Shown here one piece after another: positions 52,110 through 59,871 of a stretch of 64,000 nucleotides of DNA. Both the position numbers and the translations under genes were made by a program. Each line of letters starts with the position of its first letter. Position 1 is the first letter of the stretch. The stretch is from positions 1 to 64,000 of the forward strand of contig CAYTVG010000014.1 in NCBI GenBank assembly GCA_964441755.1. The letters are read 5' to 3'. This stretch comes from JAUMBM01 sp964441755. Its GTDB lineage: Bacteria > Bacteroidota > Bacteroidia > Chitinophagales > Saprospiraceae. Under the pieces are notes generated by a model. It worked only from the letters and a program-made list of their open reading frames with translations. It searched no databases and was not told the origin of the DNA.

Positions 52110-53666
52110 ATGTACAAACACCTGGTAGTAATATCATTATTTCTTGCTACAAACCTGAGCCTTTGGGGCCAGTCGGCCATTACCGCAGCTAGAGCACCTG
52201 CACCTGAGATTGAACTGCGCGGTGCCTGGATAGCCACCGTCTCGGGTATCGACTACCCGCGCCAGGCCACCACGGATGCCAGCCTGCTGCGGCAGCAATA
52301 CGACCAACTCCTCGACTCCCTGCAGCGGACAGGCATCAACACGGTTTTTTTTCAGGTGCGGCCGGCAGCCGATGCTTTTTACCCCAGCCGCTATGCCCCC
52401 TGGTCAGCCTTTTTGACCGGCCGCCAGGGGCGGGCGCCTTCCGACAATTTTGACCCGCTGGCCTATATGATAGCGCAGGCGCACGCCCGCGGCATTGAAT
52501 TTCATGCCTGGATCAACCCCTACCGGGCAAGCATCAAGCTAGACACCAGCGCGCTCGCGCGCGACCATGCCTTTTACCGCCACCGCAGTTGGCTGCTCAC
52601 CTATGGCGGCCGGCTGTATTTCGACCCGGGCCTGCCGGAGGTGCGGCAGCACATGCTGGACATCGTCGACGAGCTCGTCACGCAGTACGAGCTCGACGGC
52701 CTGCACATCGACGACTATTTTTACCCCTATCCCGTGCAGGGGCAGGCATTTCCGGACAGCAGCAGCTTCCGCCGCTATGCGCCGGCGGGCAGCACCCTGG
52801 CCGACTGGCGGCGCAGCAATACCAATGCGCTGGTGCGCGACCTGCACGGGCTCGTCAAGCGGCGCAAGCCCTGGGTCGCCTTTGGCGTAAGCCCTTTTGG
52901 GGTGTGGCGCAACCAGTCGGTGGACCCCAGGGGGTCGGCCACGCGGGCGGGGGTCACGACCTATGACGACCTCTATGCCGATGTGCTGCACTGGATCGAG
53001 CAGGGCTGGATTGACTACGTAGCCCCCCAGCTCTACTGGCATATCGGCTTTGCGATCGCCGACTACCAGCTGCTGCTCGACTGGTGGCATGAGCGCAGTG
53101 CGCCCACGCCGGTCATCGTGGGGCATGCCATCTACAAAGTTGACAATGACAATGCCGGCTGGCGCAATCCGGCGGAGATTCCGCAGCAGATCGGGCTGCG
53201 GCGGCAGTATGCCGGCAGCCCGGGCAGCATACATTTTAATGCGCAAAAAATGCTGGAAAACAAGCTGGGCGTGCGCGATTCGCTGCAGCGCCTCTACAGC
53301 AGCCCTGCCCGCTGGCCGCTGCGGCCGCAGCCGGGCCTTGACGGCAAGCCTGCCGCACCGACGCTCGAGCGGCTGCGCTGCCGGGATGGCAGCGTGCTGC
53401 TGCGCTGGCGGCATACGCGCACGCCCCTGCCCGTGGATGCGCAGCCGCACTACTATGCGGTCTACCGCAGTGACCGCAGCGACGGCGCGGCAGCGACAGC
53501 CCGCCTCATCTACCTAAGCCCCTTTGCGCCACAGCAAAATTCACTTGTATTTGAAGACCATGGAGTTAGGCGTGGCCAAGCTTATGCCTACTACGTACTG
53601 GGGGTGAACCGGTTTCACCGGATGGGGGTGAAATCGGTGGTGCGGGTAGTTAAGCGTGTGCGCTAA
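52110..53666 (+). CDS. Secreted GHL10 (DUF187, YngK-like) glycoside-hydrolase-like protein
   Basis: 518 residues from the ATG at 52110, where a signal peptide begins (MYKHLVVISLFLATNLSLWGQ); the frame is open further upstream only through the minisatellite. The GHL10 TIM-barrel is clear: ELRGAWIATVSGIDYP, INTVFFQVRPAADAFYPSRYAPWS, LAYMIAQAHARGIEFHAWINPYRA, FDPGLPEVRQHMLDIVDELV, DGLHIDDYFYPYP with two likely catalytic acids, FGVSPFGVWRN and IDYVAPQLYWHIGF. C-terminally there is a fibronectin-like domain (PAAPTLERLRCRDGSVLLRW; YAVYRSD). It may act on peptidoglycan-derived or other amino-sugar glycans; the substrate is not established. Confidence 0.87.
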   Translation: MYKHLVVISLFLATNLSLWGQSAITAARAPAPEIELRGAWIATVSGIDYPRQATTDASLLRQQYDQLLDSLQRTGINTVFFQVRPAADAFYPSRYAPWSAFLTGRQGRAPSDNFDPLAYMIAQAHARGIEFHAWINPYRASIKLDTSALARDHAFYRHRSWLLTYGGRLYFDPGLPEVRQHMLDIVDELVTQYELDGLHIDDYFYPYPVQGQAFPDSSSFRRYAPAGSTLADWRRSNTNALVRDLHGLVKRRKPWVAFGVSPFGVWRNQSVDPRGSATRAGVTTYDDLYADVLHWIEQGWIDYVAPQLYWHIGFAIADYQLLLDWWHERSAPTPVIVGHAIYKVDNDNAGWRNPAEIPQQIGLRRQYAGSPGSIHFNAQKMLENKLGVRDSLQRLYSSPARWPLRPQPGLDGKPAAPTLERLRCRDGSVLLRWRHTRTPLPVDAQPHYYAVYRSDRSDGAAATARLIYLSPFAPQQNSLVFEDHGVRRGQAYAYYVLGVNRFHRMGVKSVVRVVKRVR

Positions 53667-53677
53667 GGGGGGAGTGT

Positions 53678-53935
53678 AGGCTGGCCTTGTTGGCTGGCGC
53701 CAACAAGGCCAGCCTGAAGATATGTTGGCAATTTTTGATTTTTTCAAAATCAAAAATTGCAGCTTTTTTTGGCATTTTGGGCTGGCGCCAACAAGGCCAG
53801 CCTGAAGATGTGTTGGCAATTTTTGATTTTTTCAAAATCAAAAATTGTGGCTTTTTTGGCATTTTGGGCGACAGCCCAAAATGCAACTCCATTTTGTGTC
53901 TTTACTTTTGGGCGACAGCCCAAAAGTAAAGACAC
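53678..53935. repeat. Tandem hairpin array (88-bp repeat) between convergent genes
   Basis: 53678-53715: AGGCTGGCCTTGTTGGC-tggc-complement, perfect 17 bp. 53728-53760: GCAATTTTTGATTTT-ttc-AAAATCAAAAATTGC. An 88-bp unit starting GCTGGCGCCAACAAG repeats at 53693 and 53781. Second AT hairpin at 53817-53847. 53859-53884: GCATTTTGGGC-gaca-GCCCAAAATGC. 53896-53935: GTGTCTTTACTTTTGGGC-gaca-complement, perfect 18 bp. Serves two convergent genes. Confidence 0.8.
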
Positions 53936-53943
53936 ACCCTCCA

Positions 53944-54660
53944 TTACAGGTGTTTCACGCGCTCCGCATAGCGGGCATACAACTCCTCATTGCTGAAGCC
54001 ATCAATATTCTGGCTGTGATATACCGGCAGGCGTACCCCCTCCGCTGCCGCTATTTTCATTGCCTCCGTGGCCAGGAGGTTGACGAGAAATACCCCTGCC
54101 AGGGTAGAGATGGGGCCTGTGAGGTTGCCCGCAATGTCCATCAGTCCGTCGCCGGAGGGGACGCAGTTGTCGATGACGATGTCAGCAATGTCCATCAGCT
54201 TTATGCCCGAGGGGTGGCGCGACGGATAGCGGGCCGACTGTTCGAGAGAGGTGATGGCCACCACCGGCAGCCCCCTTTCCCTGGCCAGCAGGGCCATCTC
54301 TATGGGCATGGCATTGCGGCCCGAGTTGGATACCACCAGCATGAGATCGCCATCGCTGATCCGGTGCTGGTCCCAGATGATCCTGGCCAAGCCCGGCACC
54401 CGTTCAATCTCGGCACTGCGGCGCGCCCCTTCGGCGGTCATCACAATGCTGTCGAGCATGGCGTTGACGTTGGCAAGCCCACCCGCACGCACAAACAACT
54501 CAAGACCAATCATGTGCGAGTGACCCGTGCCAAAAGTGTGGATGATGCGATCCTGCAGCAGGGTGTCGGCCATGTGGCGGGCTACTGCCTGCAGCTTCTC
54601 CTCCTGACAGCTCGTGAGCCGTGACAGGTGCTGCTGTACTTGTTGTGCGTATTCAAACAT
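53944..54660 (-). CDS. SIS-domain sugar-phosphate protein
   Basis: 238 residues from the ATG at 54660 (MFEYAQQVQQHLSRL). A single SIS domain is visible: IIHTFGTGHSHMIGLELFVRAGG (phosphosugar loop), DLMLVVSNSGRNAMPIEMALLARERGLPVVAIT (second sugar-phosphate loop S-N-S-G-R-N) and an internal E-rich helix. The protein resembles the uncharacterised SIS group (UPF0309-like) more than GlmS, MurQ or GmhA. Its 80-nt distance from the GH20 gene on the same strand suggests an amino-sugar phosphate such as GlcNAc-6-P; this is inference from context. Confidence 0.8.
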   Translation of the reverse strand: MFEYAQQVQQHLSRLTSCQEEKLQAVARHMADTLLQDRIIHTFGTGHSHMIGLELFVRAGGLANVNAMLDSIVMTAEGARRSAEIERVPGLARIIWDQHRISDGDLMLVVSNSGRNAMPIEMALLARERGLPVVAITSLEQSARYPSRHPSGIKLMDIADIVIDNCVPSGDGLMDIAGNLTGPISTLAGVFLVNLLATEAMKIAAAEGVRLPVYHSQNIDGFSNEELYARYAERVKHL

Positions 54661-54676
54661 GTGATATATCTTTTGC

Positions 54677-54705
54677 ACCGTCCGCTGCTACAAGCAGCAG
54701 ACGGT
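54677..54705 (-). other. Inverted repeat between GH20 and SIS genes
   Basis: ACCGTCcGCTGCT, short loop, AGCAGCaGACGGT. Near-perfect stem in the 80-nt gap of the presumed operon. Confidence 0.5.
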
Positions 54706-54739
54706 ACGTTCATTTTTTTTCCCAAAAATACAGACCCGC

Positions 54740-57295
54740 TTACTCAGCCGGTTTCCAGTCCGTCACCAGCCCCATCCGGCCGCGCTCATCGAAGCAGGCA
54801 GCTTTGATCTGCACGCCCGTATACGTAAACGGCCCCGTGTAGCGGCGGCTCTGCGGCCCCGGCTCACTACCATCGGTCGTAAAGCGGATGGTATAGCCGA
54901 TGTAGGCCGAGTTCATCATAATCTTACCATCCTCCAGCCGTACGCCCGGCGGCGGCAGCCGGTAATTGAAGCCTCCCTTCCAACTGTCGAGTCGCGGCAG
55001 CTCCACCCGGGCCACCGTATTCATAAAGCGATTCCAGCCCGCCAGCCGGGCCTCCTCGCCCTGGCCGCTCCAGGCAGGCTGCCCTTGCCAGGCACGCTGG
55101 GCGAAGCCCAAAAGCTTAGGCAAAGTGTAGTACTCCAGCATGCCGCGCCCCTTGATCGTCTCACTCCACAACTGCGCCTGCAGGCCTACGATATTCTCCC
55201 TGCCTGCCTCCGTCAGCCGCTGCATACCTGCAAAATCGACCTCCGGCTTGTAGGGCCGCCCCATATCATCTACACGGGTCGTCTCGTACAAATTGTAGGG
55301 CACAAAAGAATAAGCATCCTCCGTATCCACAAAACCCGCCCAGTACAAGCCCGGCTCCCGCGGATCCTTGGTATACGCCAGGTCAAAATAAAAATTGGAC
55401 ACATTGCTGAGAATCACCGGATAGCCCTCATTGGCGAGGCGATAGCCAAGATCCTGGTTGCCCCACATACTGTTCCAGATATACGGATACACCTGCTTAT
55501 CGACATAAGCCGGATTGGGCTTCCAACTGCCATCCTCCTCAAACAACATCACCGCCTCCTCCCAGGCGCCCGTCTCCAGGCCGCGTGCGCGAATCAGCTC
55601 ATTGATACGGCCAAAAAACAACGCCTGCAGGTTGCGCGTATTTTTGATCTCCGGGTGCTGCGCCAGGAACGCCTGACAGACGGGCGAGCCCGTGAAAGCC
55701 GTCGCAGGCACCTCATCCCCGCCCGTATGCATCATGCGCAGCGGCGCCCCCGCCTCGCGATAGATAGCGATGATATCGTCCAGCACCCACTCAAAGAAAT
55801 GATACACCTGCTCCTGACACACACAGGTTGTATTGTCAAAATACCCCTGTGCCGACAAGTAGCGCGAAGTGTCGGCCGGATCGATCAGGCGGTAGCGCGC
55901 CGCTTCCTCCGGCTTGCCTTCGGCCATCAGCCGGTCGTAGCGCAGCTCCATGGCCTTGATGGCTGCCCGGGCATGGCCCGGCAGGTTGACCATCGGGATG
56001 ATATCGATATGCCGCTCACGCGCATAGCGGATCATCTCAATATACGCCTCGCGGCTGTAGTAGCCGTTGCCGTGGCTTTCGGGATCGTCCGGATCAGGGC
56101 CCGAGCCGTAAGCCGGCTGCAGGTAGAGGCTGTCGCGATGCAAAAAGCCCCGGCGGGCACCCACCTCCGTCAGCTCCGGCAGGCCGCGAATCTCCAGCCG
56201 CCAGCCTTCATCCTCGGTCAGGTAAAACAGCAGCTTGTTGAGCTTGTACTGCGCCATCAGGTCGATCATGCGCAGCATAGTCTCCTTCGACTGAAAGTTG
56301 CGGCTCACATCGATGTGGAGGCCGCGATAGCCAAAAGCCGGCTGGTCTTCGATCTCGCAGTCCGGCAGCTCATAGCGGGCACGGCTGTTCTTTTTCACCA
56401 GCGACAGTACCGACTGCACCCCATAAAAAGCGCCGGCATCGCCCCCGGCCTCAACCACCACCCCTTTGTCCCTGTCTACCGACAGGCTATAGCCTTCCGC
56501 GGCATCAATGCTGCTGTTGACCGTCAGATGAATATCGCCCCCCTGCCCGTTGATCTGCGGGAAGGCAGCAATGCCGAAGCGGCTGTAGAGCTCATTGGCG
56601 AGGTAGCGCGCCTCGTCGGCCAGCGCTGCCGGGCAGCTTATGCTGGTCTTTTCGGGCAGAACAAACTCGCCCAGGCCCGGCTTCCACGAAGCCGGCGCCG
56701 GCAGGAAAGGATCGTATTGCGTAGACGACAGCGAGCGCAGCCGCTGGTTTTGGGTAAAAAGCCAGTCGGCATCCGGCAGCGGCACCTGGTCGGCAGGCGA
56801 GCGGTTGTATTGCTCCGGCCGCGTGAAAGGCTGCAGGCTAAAATCCTTCACCACCACTGCCGTATCCTGCCCGCCCCGCTGCTGCGCAAAGAAAAGCCCG
56901 CGAGGGCCGTCCGACTCTTTGATCAGCCAACTGTCAGACGTATAGCTCATCTCCACCGTCTGCCCCGGCTTGAGCGAAAACCCCTCCAGGGGTGTCAGCC
57001 GGTAGAAATCGCCGCCCAGGTTTTCAACCCGCAGCTTGCCCTCATTGCCTGTAACCATGCGGGGCGCCTGGTTCCAGTACAGCGCCCAGCCCTTATCGCC
57101 CAGGCGTTGCTCGCCCTGGTTGGTGAAGCGAAAAGTAGCTGTATGGGTAGTCTTCTGGTCTCGCGTGACATTGCCGTCGAGCTCCCAGCTAACGGCCAGC
57201 TGTTCGAAAGAAAAATCGCCGGCCGTGCGGCAGCCCCAGACAGTAAGCGCCAGCAGCAGCAGGCCTGCCAGCCGGAAAATGCGATGCTTGCTCAT
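54740..57295 (-). CDS. GH20 beta-N-acetylhexosaminidase (lipoprotein)
   Basis: 851-residue surface or periplasmic exo-hexosaminidase. A leader (LAGLLLLALTVWGC) with Cys about residue 22 suggests lipidation. Domains in order: CHB_HEX (about 28-180, LAVSWELDGNV; RLGDKGWALYWNQAPR), GH20b (about 190-330), the GH20 barrel (about 340-750; FGYRGLHIDVSRNF, NKLLFYLTEDEGWRLEI) and a C-terminal CHB_HEX_C-like domain (IRFTTDGSEPGPQSRRYTGPF). The catalytic pair is Asp527-Glu528 in HTGGDEVP. The W in WSETI is typical. Acts on terminal GlcNAc/GalNAc of chitooligosaccharides or glycans. Probably in one operon with the SIS gene downstream. Confidence 0.93.
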   Translation of the reverse strand: MSKHRIFRLAGLLLLALTVWGCRTAGDFSFEQLAVSWELDGNVTRDQKTTHTATFRFTNQGEQRLGDKGWALYWNQAPRMVTGNEGKLRVENLGGDFYRLTPLEGFSLKPGQTVEMSYTSDSWLIKESDGPRGLFFAQQRGGQDTAVVVKDFSLQPFTRPEQYNRSPADQVPLPDADWLFTQNQRLRSLSSTQYDPFLPAPASWKPGLGEFVLPEKTSISCPAALADEARYLANELYSRFGIAAFPQINGQGGDIHLTVNSSIDAAEGYSLSVDRDKGVVVEAGGDAGAFYGVQSVLSLVKKNSRARYELPDCEIEDQPAFGYRGLHIDVSRNFQSKETMLRMIDLMAQYKLNKLLFYLTEDEGWRLEIRGLPELTEVGARRGFLHRDSLYLQPAYGSGPDPDDPESHGNGYYSREAYIEMIRYARERHIDIIPMVNLPGHARAAIKAMELRYDRLMAEGKPEEAARYRLIDPADTSRYLSAQGYFDNTTCVCQEQVYHFFEWVLDDIIAIYREAGAPLRMMHTGGDEVPATAFTGSPVCQAFLAQHPEIKNTRNLQALFFGRINELIRARGLETGAWEEAVMLFEEDGSWKPNPAYVDKQVYPYIWNSMWGNQDLGYRLANEGYPVILSNVSNFYFDLAYTKDPREPGLYWAGFVDTEDAYSFVPYNLYETTRVDDMGRPYKPEVDFAGMQRLTEAGRENIVGLQAQLWSETIKGRGMLEYYTLPKLLGFAQRAWQGQPAWSGQGEEARLAGWNRFMNTVARVELPRLDSWKGGFNYRLPPPGVRLEDGKIMMNSAYIGYTIRFTTDGSEPGPQSRRYTGPFTYTGVQIKAACFDERGRMGLVTDWKPAE

Positions 57296-57727
57296 CTTTT
57301 TTCAGTACTTTAGTAAGCCAATTTTCCGGCGGCAGCCGGCGGCTGCCCCGGACATCCAACTATGTTTTTTTTCAAAAAAAATCCCCGCCCCGCCGCCGGC
57401 ACGCTGGCTGGCAGAGGAAGCGCGTGGCAGCAGATGCTGCCAGATTTTTTTACCCAAGCCACCGCCGGTGCGCGCTCCCAAAGCAAAACGCGCATCGGAG
57501 CGGCTGTACTGCAGCACAGCCCGGACATGCGCCGGGCGGAACGCTTGACACTGCAAAGTAAGGCAATATTCCGGTAGGCTGTTAACCAGAAGCCGTCTGT
57601 AAATTACAATTTTCTGCATACAAGCAGCTGCAGCAGACAAAGCCCGCCCTTGGCAGCCAGTTTACAAAAATAAGCTTGTACAAGCGTACAAATCGTGCGA
57701 CCTTTAACCGGTCCAAAAAATAGCTCC
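57296..57727. other. Intergenic region between divergent GH20 and cytochrome genes
   Basis: No gene is recognised. It contains the perfect palindrome GCTTGTACAAGC at 57674-57685, and TTGTAC...GTACAA overlaps it (57677-57690). A G/C-rich inverted motif lies near 57395-57455. The palindrome is 42 nt before the cytochrome ATG and could be an operator. Confidence 0.45.
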
Positions 57728-59716
57728 ATGCGCAACCTACGACAAATCGCCCTGGCTGCCGGCCTTTTCACACTCGCCCTGGCGGGTGCCTTGGCGCCCC
57801 TGTCCAACCAGACGGCCAGGGCCTTTCACTCGCAGGCAGAAATAGATATGTTTCGCCAAATGCTGTCTATGCCGCCGGTAGACTCGTCCATTCTTTTCCC
57901 CACAGCCTCCACCTGCAAAGGCTGCCACGGCTACGATGCCAACGGCTATGCCATGGTCGACTTTTTCGGCAACGACGTCAACATCCACGACGACTGGAGT
58001 GCCACCCTCATGGCCAATGCCGCCAAAGACCCCTTCTGGCGCGCCAAGGTGAGCCACGAAATCCTGCTCAACCCCGGCCACAGCACCGCCATACAGACCA
58101 AATGCACCTCCTGCCATGCGCCCATGGGGCATTATACCGCCTTTTTCCGCGGCCACGACAGCTACACCCTGGCCGACTTGCTGCAGGACACCATCGGCCT
58201 CGACGGCGTCTCCTGCGCCGGCTGCCACATGATCGGCCCCGACCAACTGGGGCAACTGCACTCGGGCAACCTCAGCTACGACACCACACGCCTCATGTTT
58301 GGCCCCTTCCCGGGCCCTTTTGCCGCCCCCATGACCGATTTTCTGGGCTTCCGCCCCGTCTACGGGCCGCACATCAGCCAGGCGGGCGTCTGCGCCTCCT
58401 GCCATACCCTGATTACCGAGCCCATAGGCCTCGACGGCCAGCTTGTGGGCACCACCTTCGTTGAGCAGGCCACCTATCACGAATGGCTCAACTCCCTCTA
58501 TGCTGAAGATCAGGAAAATATCACTTGCCAGCAGTGCCACATGCCCGAGCTCGAGGAGTCGGTGGTCATCTCCTCCAACTACCTCTTCCTGCCGGGGCGC
58601 AGCCAGTACTCGCGCCACGAGTTTGCCGGCGCCAACGCTTTCATGCTGCGCCTGATGAAAGAATACCGGCAGGAGCTGGACATCGACGCGCGGGAAGCCG
58701 ACTTTGACGAAACCCTGGCAGCTACCCTGCGCATGTTGCAGCAGGAGTCCCTCGACGCCCAGCTGCAGTGGGCGGGTGTCGAGGCCGATACCGCCATCTT
58801 CAGCCTGCGGCTGCTCAACCGCGCCGGCCACAAATTTCCGTCGGGCTACCCCAGCCGCCGCCTGTTTGTGTCCTTCCTCGTCTCCACGCCCGGCGGTGAC
58901 ACGCTCTTCCATTCCGGTGCTATGAACGACCGCTACGAGCTCATCGACGAAGACCTGCCCTTTGAGCCCCACCACCACATCATCCGCCGGCCCGAACAGG
59001 TGCAGATCTACGAGATGGTCGCCGGTGACGAAGTCAACCCCTTCACGGTCGTGCTTGAGCACGCATCGGTCATGAACAAAGACAACCGCCTGCCGCCCCG
59101 CGGCTTCCGCAGCAACCACATGGTCTACGATACCACCCGCATCGTAGGGCAGGCCCTCAGCGATCCCGACTTCAACCGCGATGGCGGGCAGGAAGGCAGC
59201 GGCGGCGATATCCTCTACTTTCATGTCGGCACCGCCGGCTACGCAGGCCCGGTGCTGGTCAAAGCGCAGGTCTACTACCACTCCCTGCCCCCCCGCTGGG
59301 TCAACCCCATCTTCGAATCCTCCACGCCCGAGATAGAAAGCTTCCGACAGCAGTTTCTCAGCATCGACAATGCGCCGGTGCTGGTCGCTGAGCAAAGCCT
59401 CAGCGACATCAGCTTCCCGGTGGTCACGGCCCTCAACCGGCCTGCGCGCGCAGATGTGCGGGTGCGCGTATTCCCCAATCCCGTGGGCGAAGAGATTCAT
59501 TTCCGCCTCAGCGGCCCTGCGGCCCTGCAGCCGGCCCTGATCGAGCTGCACGATATGTCGGGTAAAAAAGTCCTGCAGGCGACGCCCGCCTGGAGTATGC
59601 AGCAGGGGCATTGGCAGGCCAGCCTGCCTGCCGCAAGCCTGCCCGCCGGCGTATACAGCTGGCAGCTGCGCGACCGCCGCGGCAGTCTGCTGGGCAGTGG
59701 CAAGCTGGTGCGCTAG
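57728..59716 (+). CDS. Pentaheme c-type cytochrome with T9SS type A sorting tail
   Basis: 662 residues from the ATG at 57728; an upstream in-frame ATG at 57695 is less likely. Signal peptide about 1-35. Five CxxCH heme sites are visible: CKGCH (63), CTSCH (126), CAGCH (163), CASCH (222) and CQQCH (267), all in the N-terminal 270 residues. A beta-rich part (about 345-560: FSLRLLNRAGHKFPSGYPSRRLFVSFLV) follows, then a type A T9SS tail (VRVFPNPVGEEIHFRLSG; IELHDMSGKKVL; LPAGVYSWQLRDRRGS). It would be loaded with heme in the periplasm and exported to the surface. Multiheme cytochrome c554-like function is possible; the electron partner is unknown. Confidence 0.88.
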   Translation: MRNLRQIALAAGLFTLALAGALAPLSNQTARAFHSQAEIDMFRQMLSMPPVDSSILFPTASTCKGCHGYDANGYAMVDFFGNDVNIHDDWSATLMANAAKDPFWRAKVSHEILLNPGHSTAIQTKCTSCHAPMGHYTAFFRGHDSYTLADLLQDTIGLDGVSCAGCHMIGPDQLGQLHSGNLSYDTTRLMFGPFPGPFAAPMTDFLGFRPVYGPHISQAGVCASCHTLITEPIGLDGQLVGTTFVEQATYHEWLNSLYAEDQENITCQQCHMPELEESVVISSNYLFLPGRSQYSRHEFAGANAFMLRLMKEYRQELDIDAREADFDETLAATLRMLQQESLDAQLQWAGVEADTAIFSLRLLNRAGHKFPSGYPSRRLFVSFLVSTPGGDTLFHSGAMNDRYELIDEDLPFEPHHHIIRRPEQVQIYEMVAGDEVNPFTVVLEHASVMNKDNRLPPRGFRSNHMVYDTTRIVGQALSDPDFNRDGGQEGSGGDILYFHVGTAGYAGPVLVKAQVYYHSLPPRWVNPIFESSTPEIESFRQQFLSIDNAPVLVAEQSLSDISFPVVTALNRPARADVRVRVFPNPVGEEIHFRLSGPAALQPALIELHDMSGKKVLQATPAWSMQQGHWQASLPAASLPAGVYSWQLRDRRGSLLGSGKLVR

Positions 59717-59726
59717 CGCAAAAAAA

Positions 59727-59855
59727 GCGCCCTGCTTAGCAGGCAGCGTTGCTGCCTGCTAAGCAGGGCGCCGGCGAAAATGCCTGCGGCAGGCATGCTG
59801 CCGCTTGTAAAAAAGAGCGGCCTGCCCCCGCAAGGGACAGGCCGCTTTTTACAAA
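59727..59855. terminator. Three hairpins between convergent genes
   Basis: 59727-59771: GCGCCCTGCTTAGCAGGCAGC, loop GTT, exact complement (21 bp). 59781-59795: TGCCTGC/GGCAGGCA. 59806-59855: TTGTAAAAA...GCGGCCTGCCCC and complement with one mismatched part; its left arm gives a T-run for the minus gene. Confidence 0.8.
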
Positions 59856-59871
59856 GCCCGGGCAGGCGGGC

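Noticed and set aside
55085..57313. 742-codon open frame opposite the GH20 gene
   Set aside because: It is antisense to a complete GH20 enzyme with intact catalytic motif; GC-rich codon use leaves the other strand open.
57737..59611. 624-codon open frame opposite the cytochrome gene
   Set aside because: Antisense to five CxxCH motifs and a T9SS tail; its translation has no recognisable domain.
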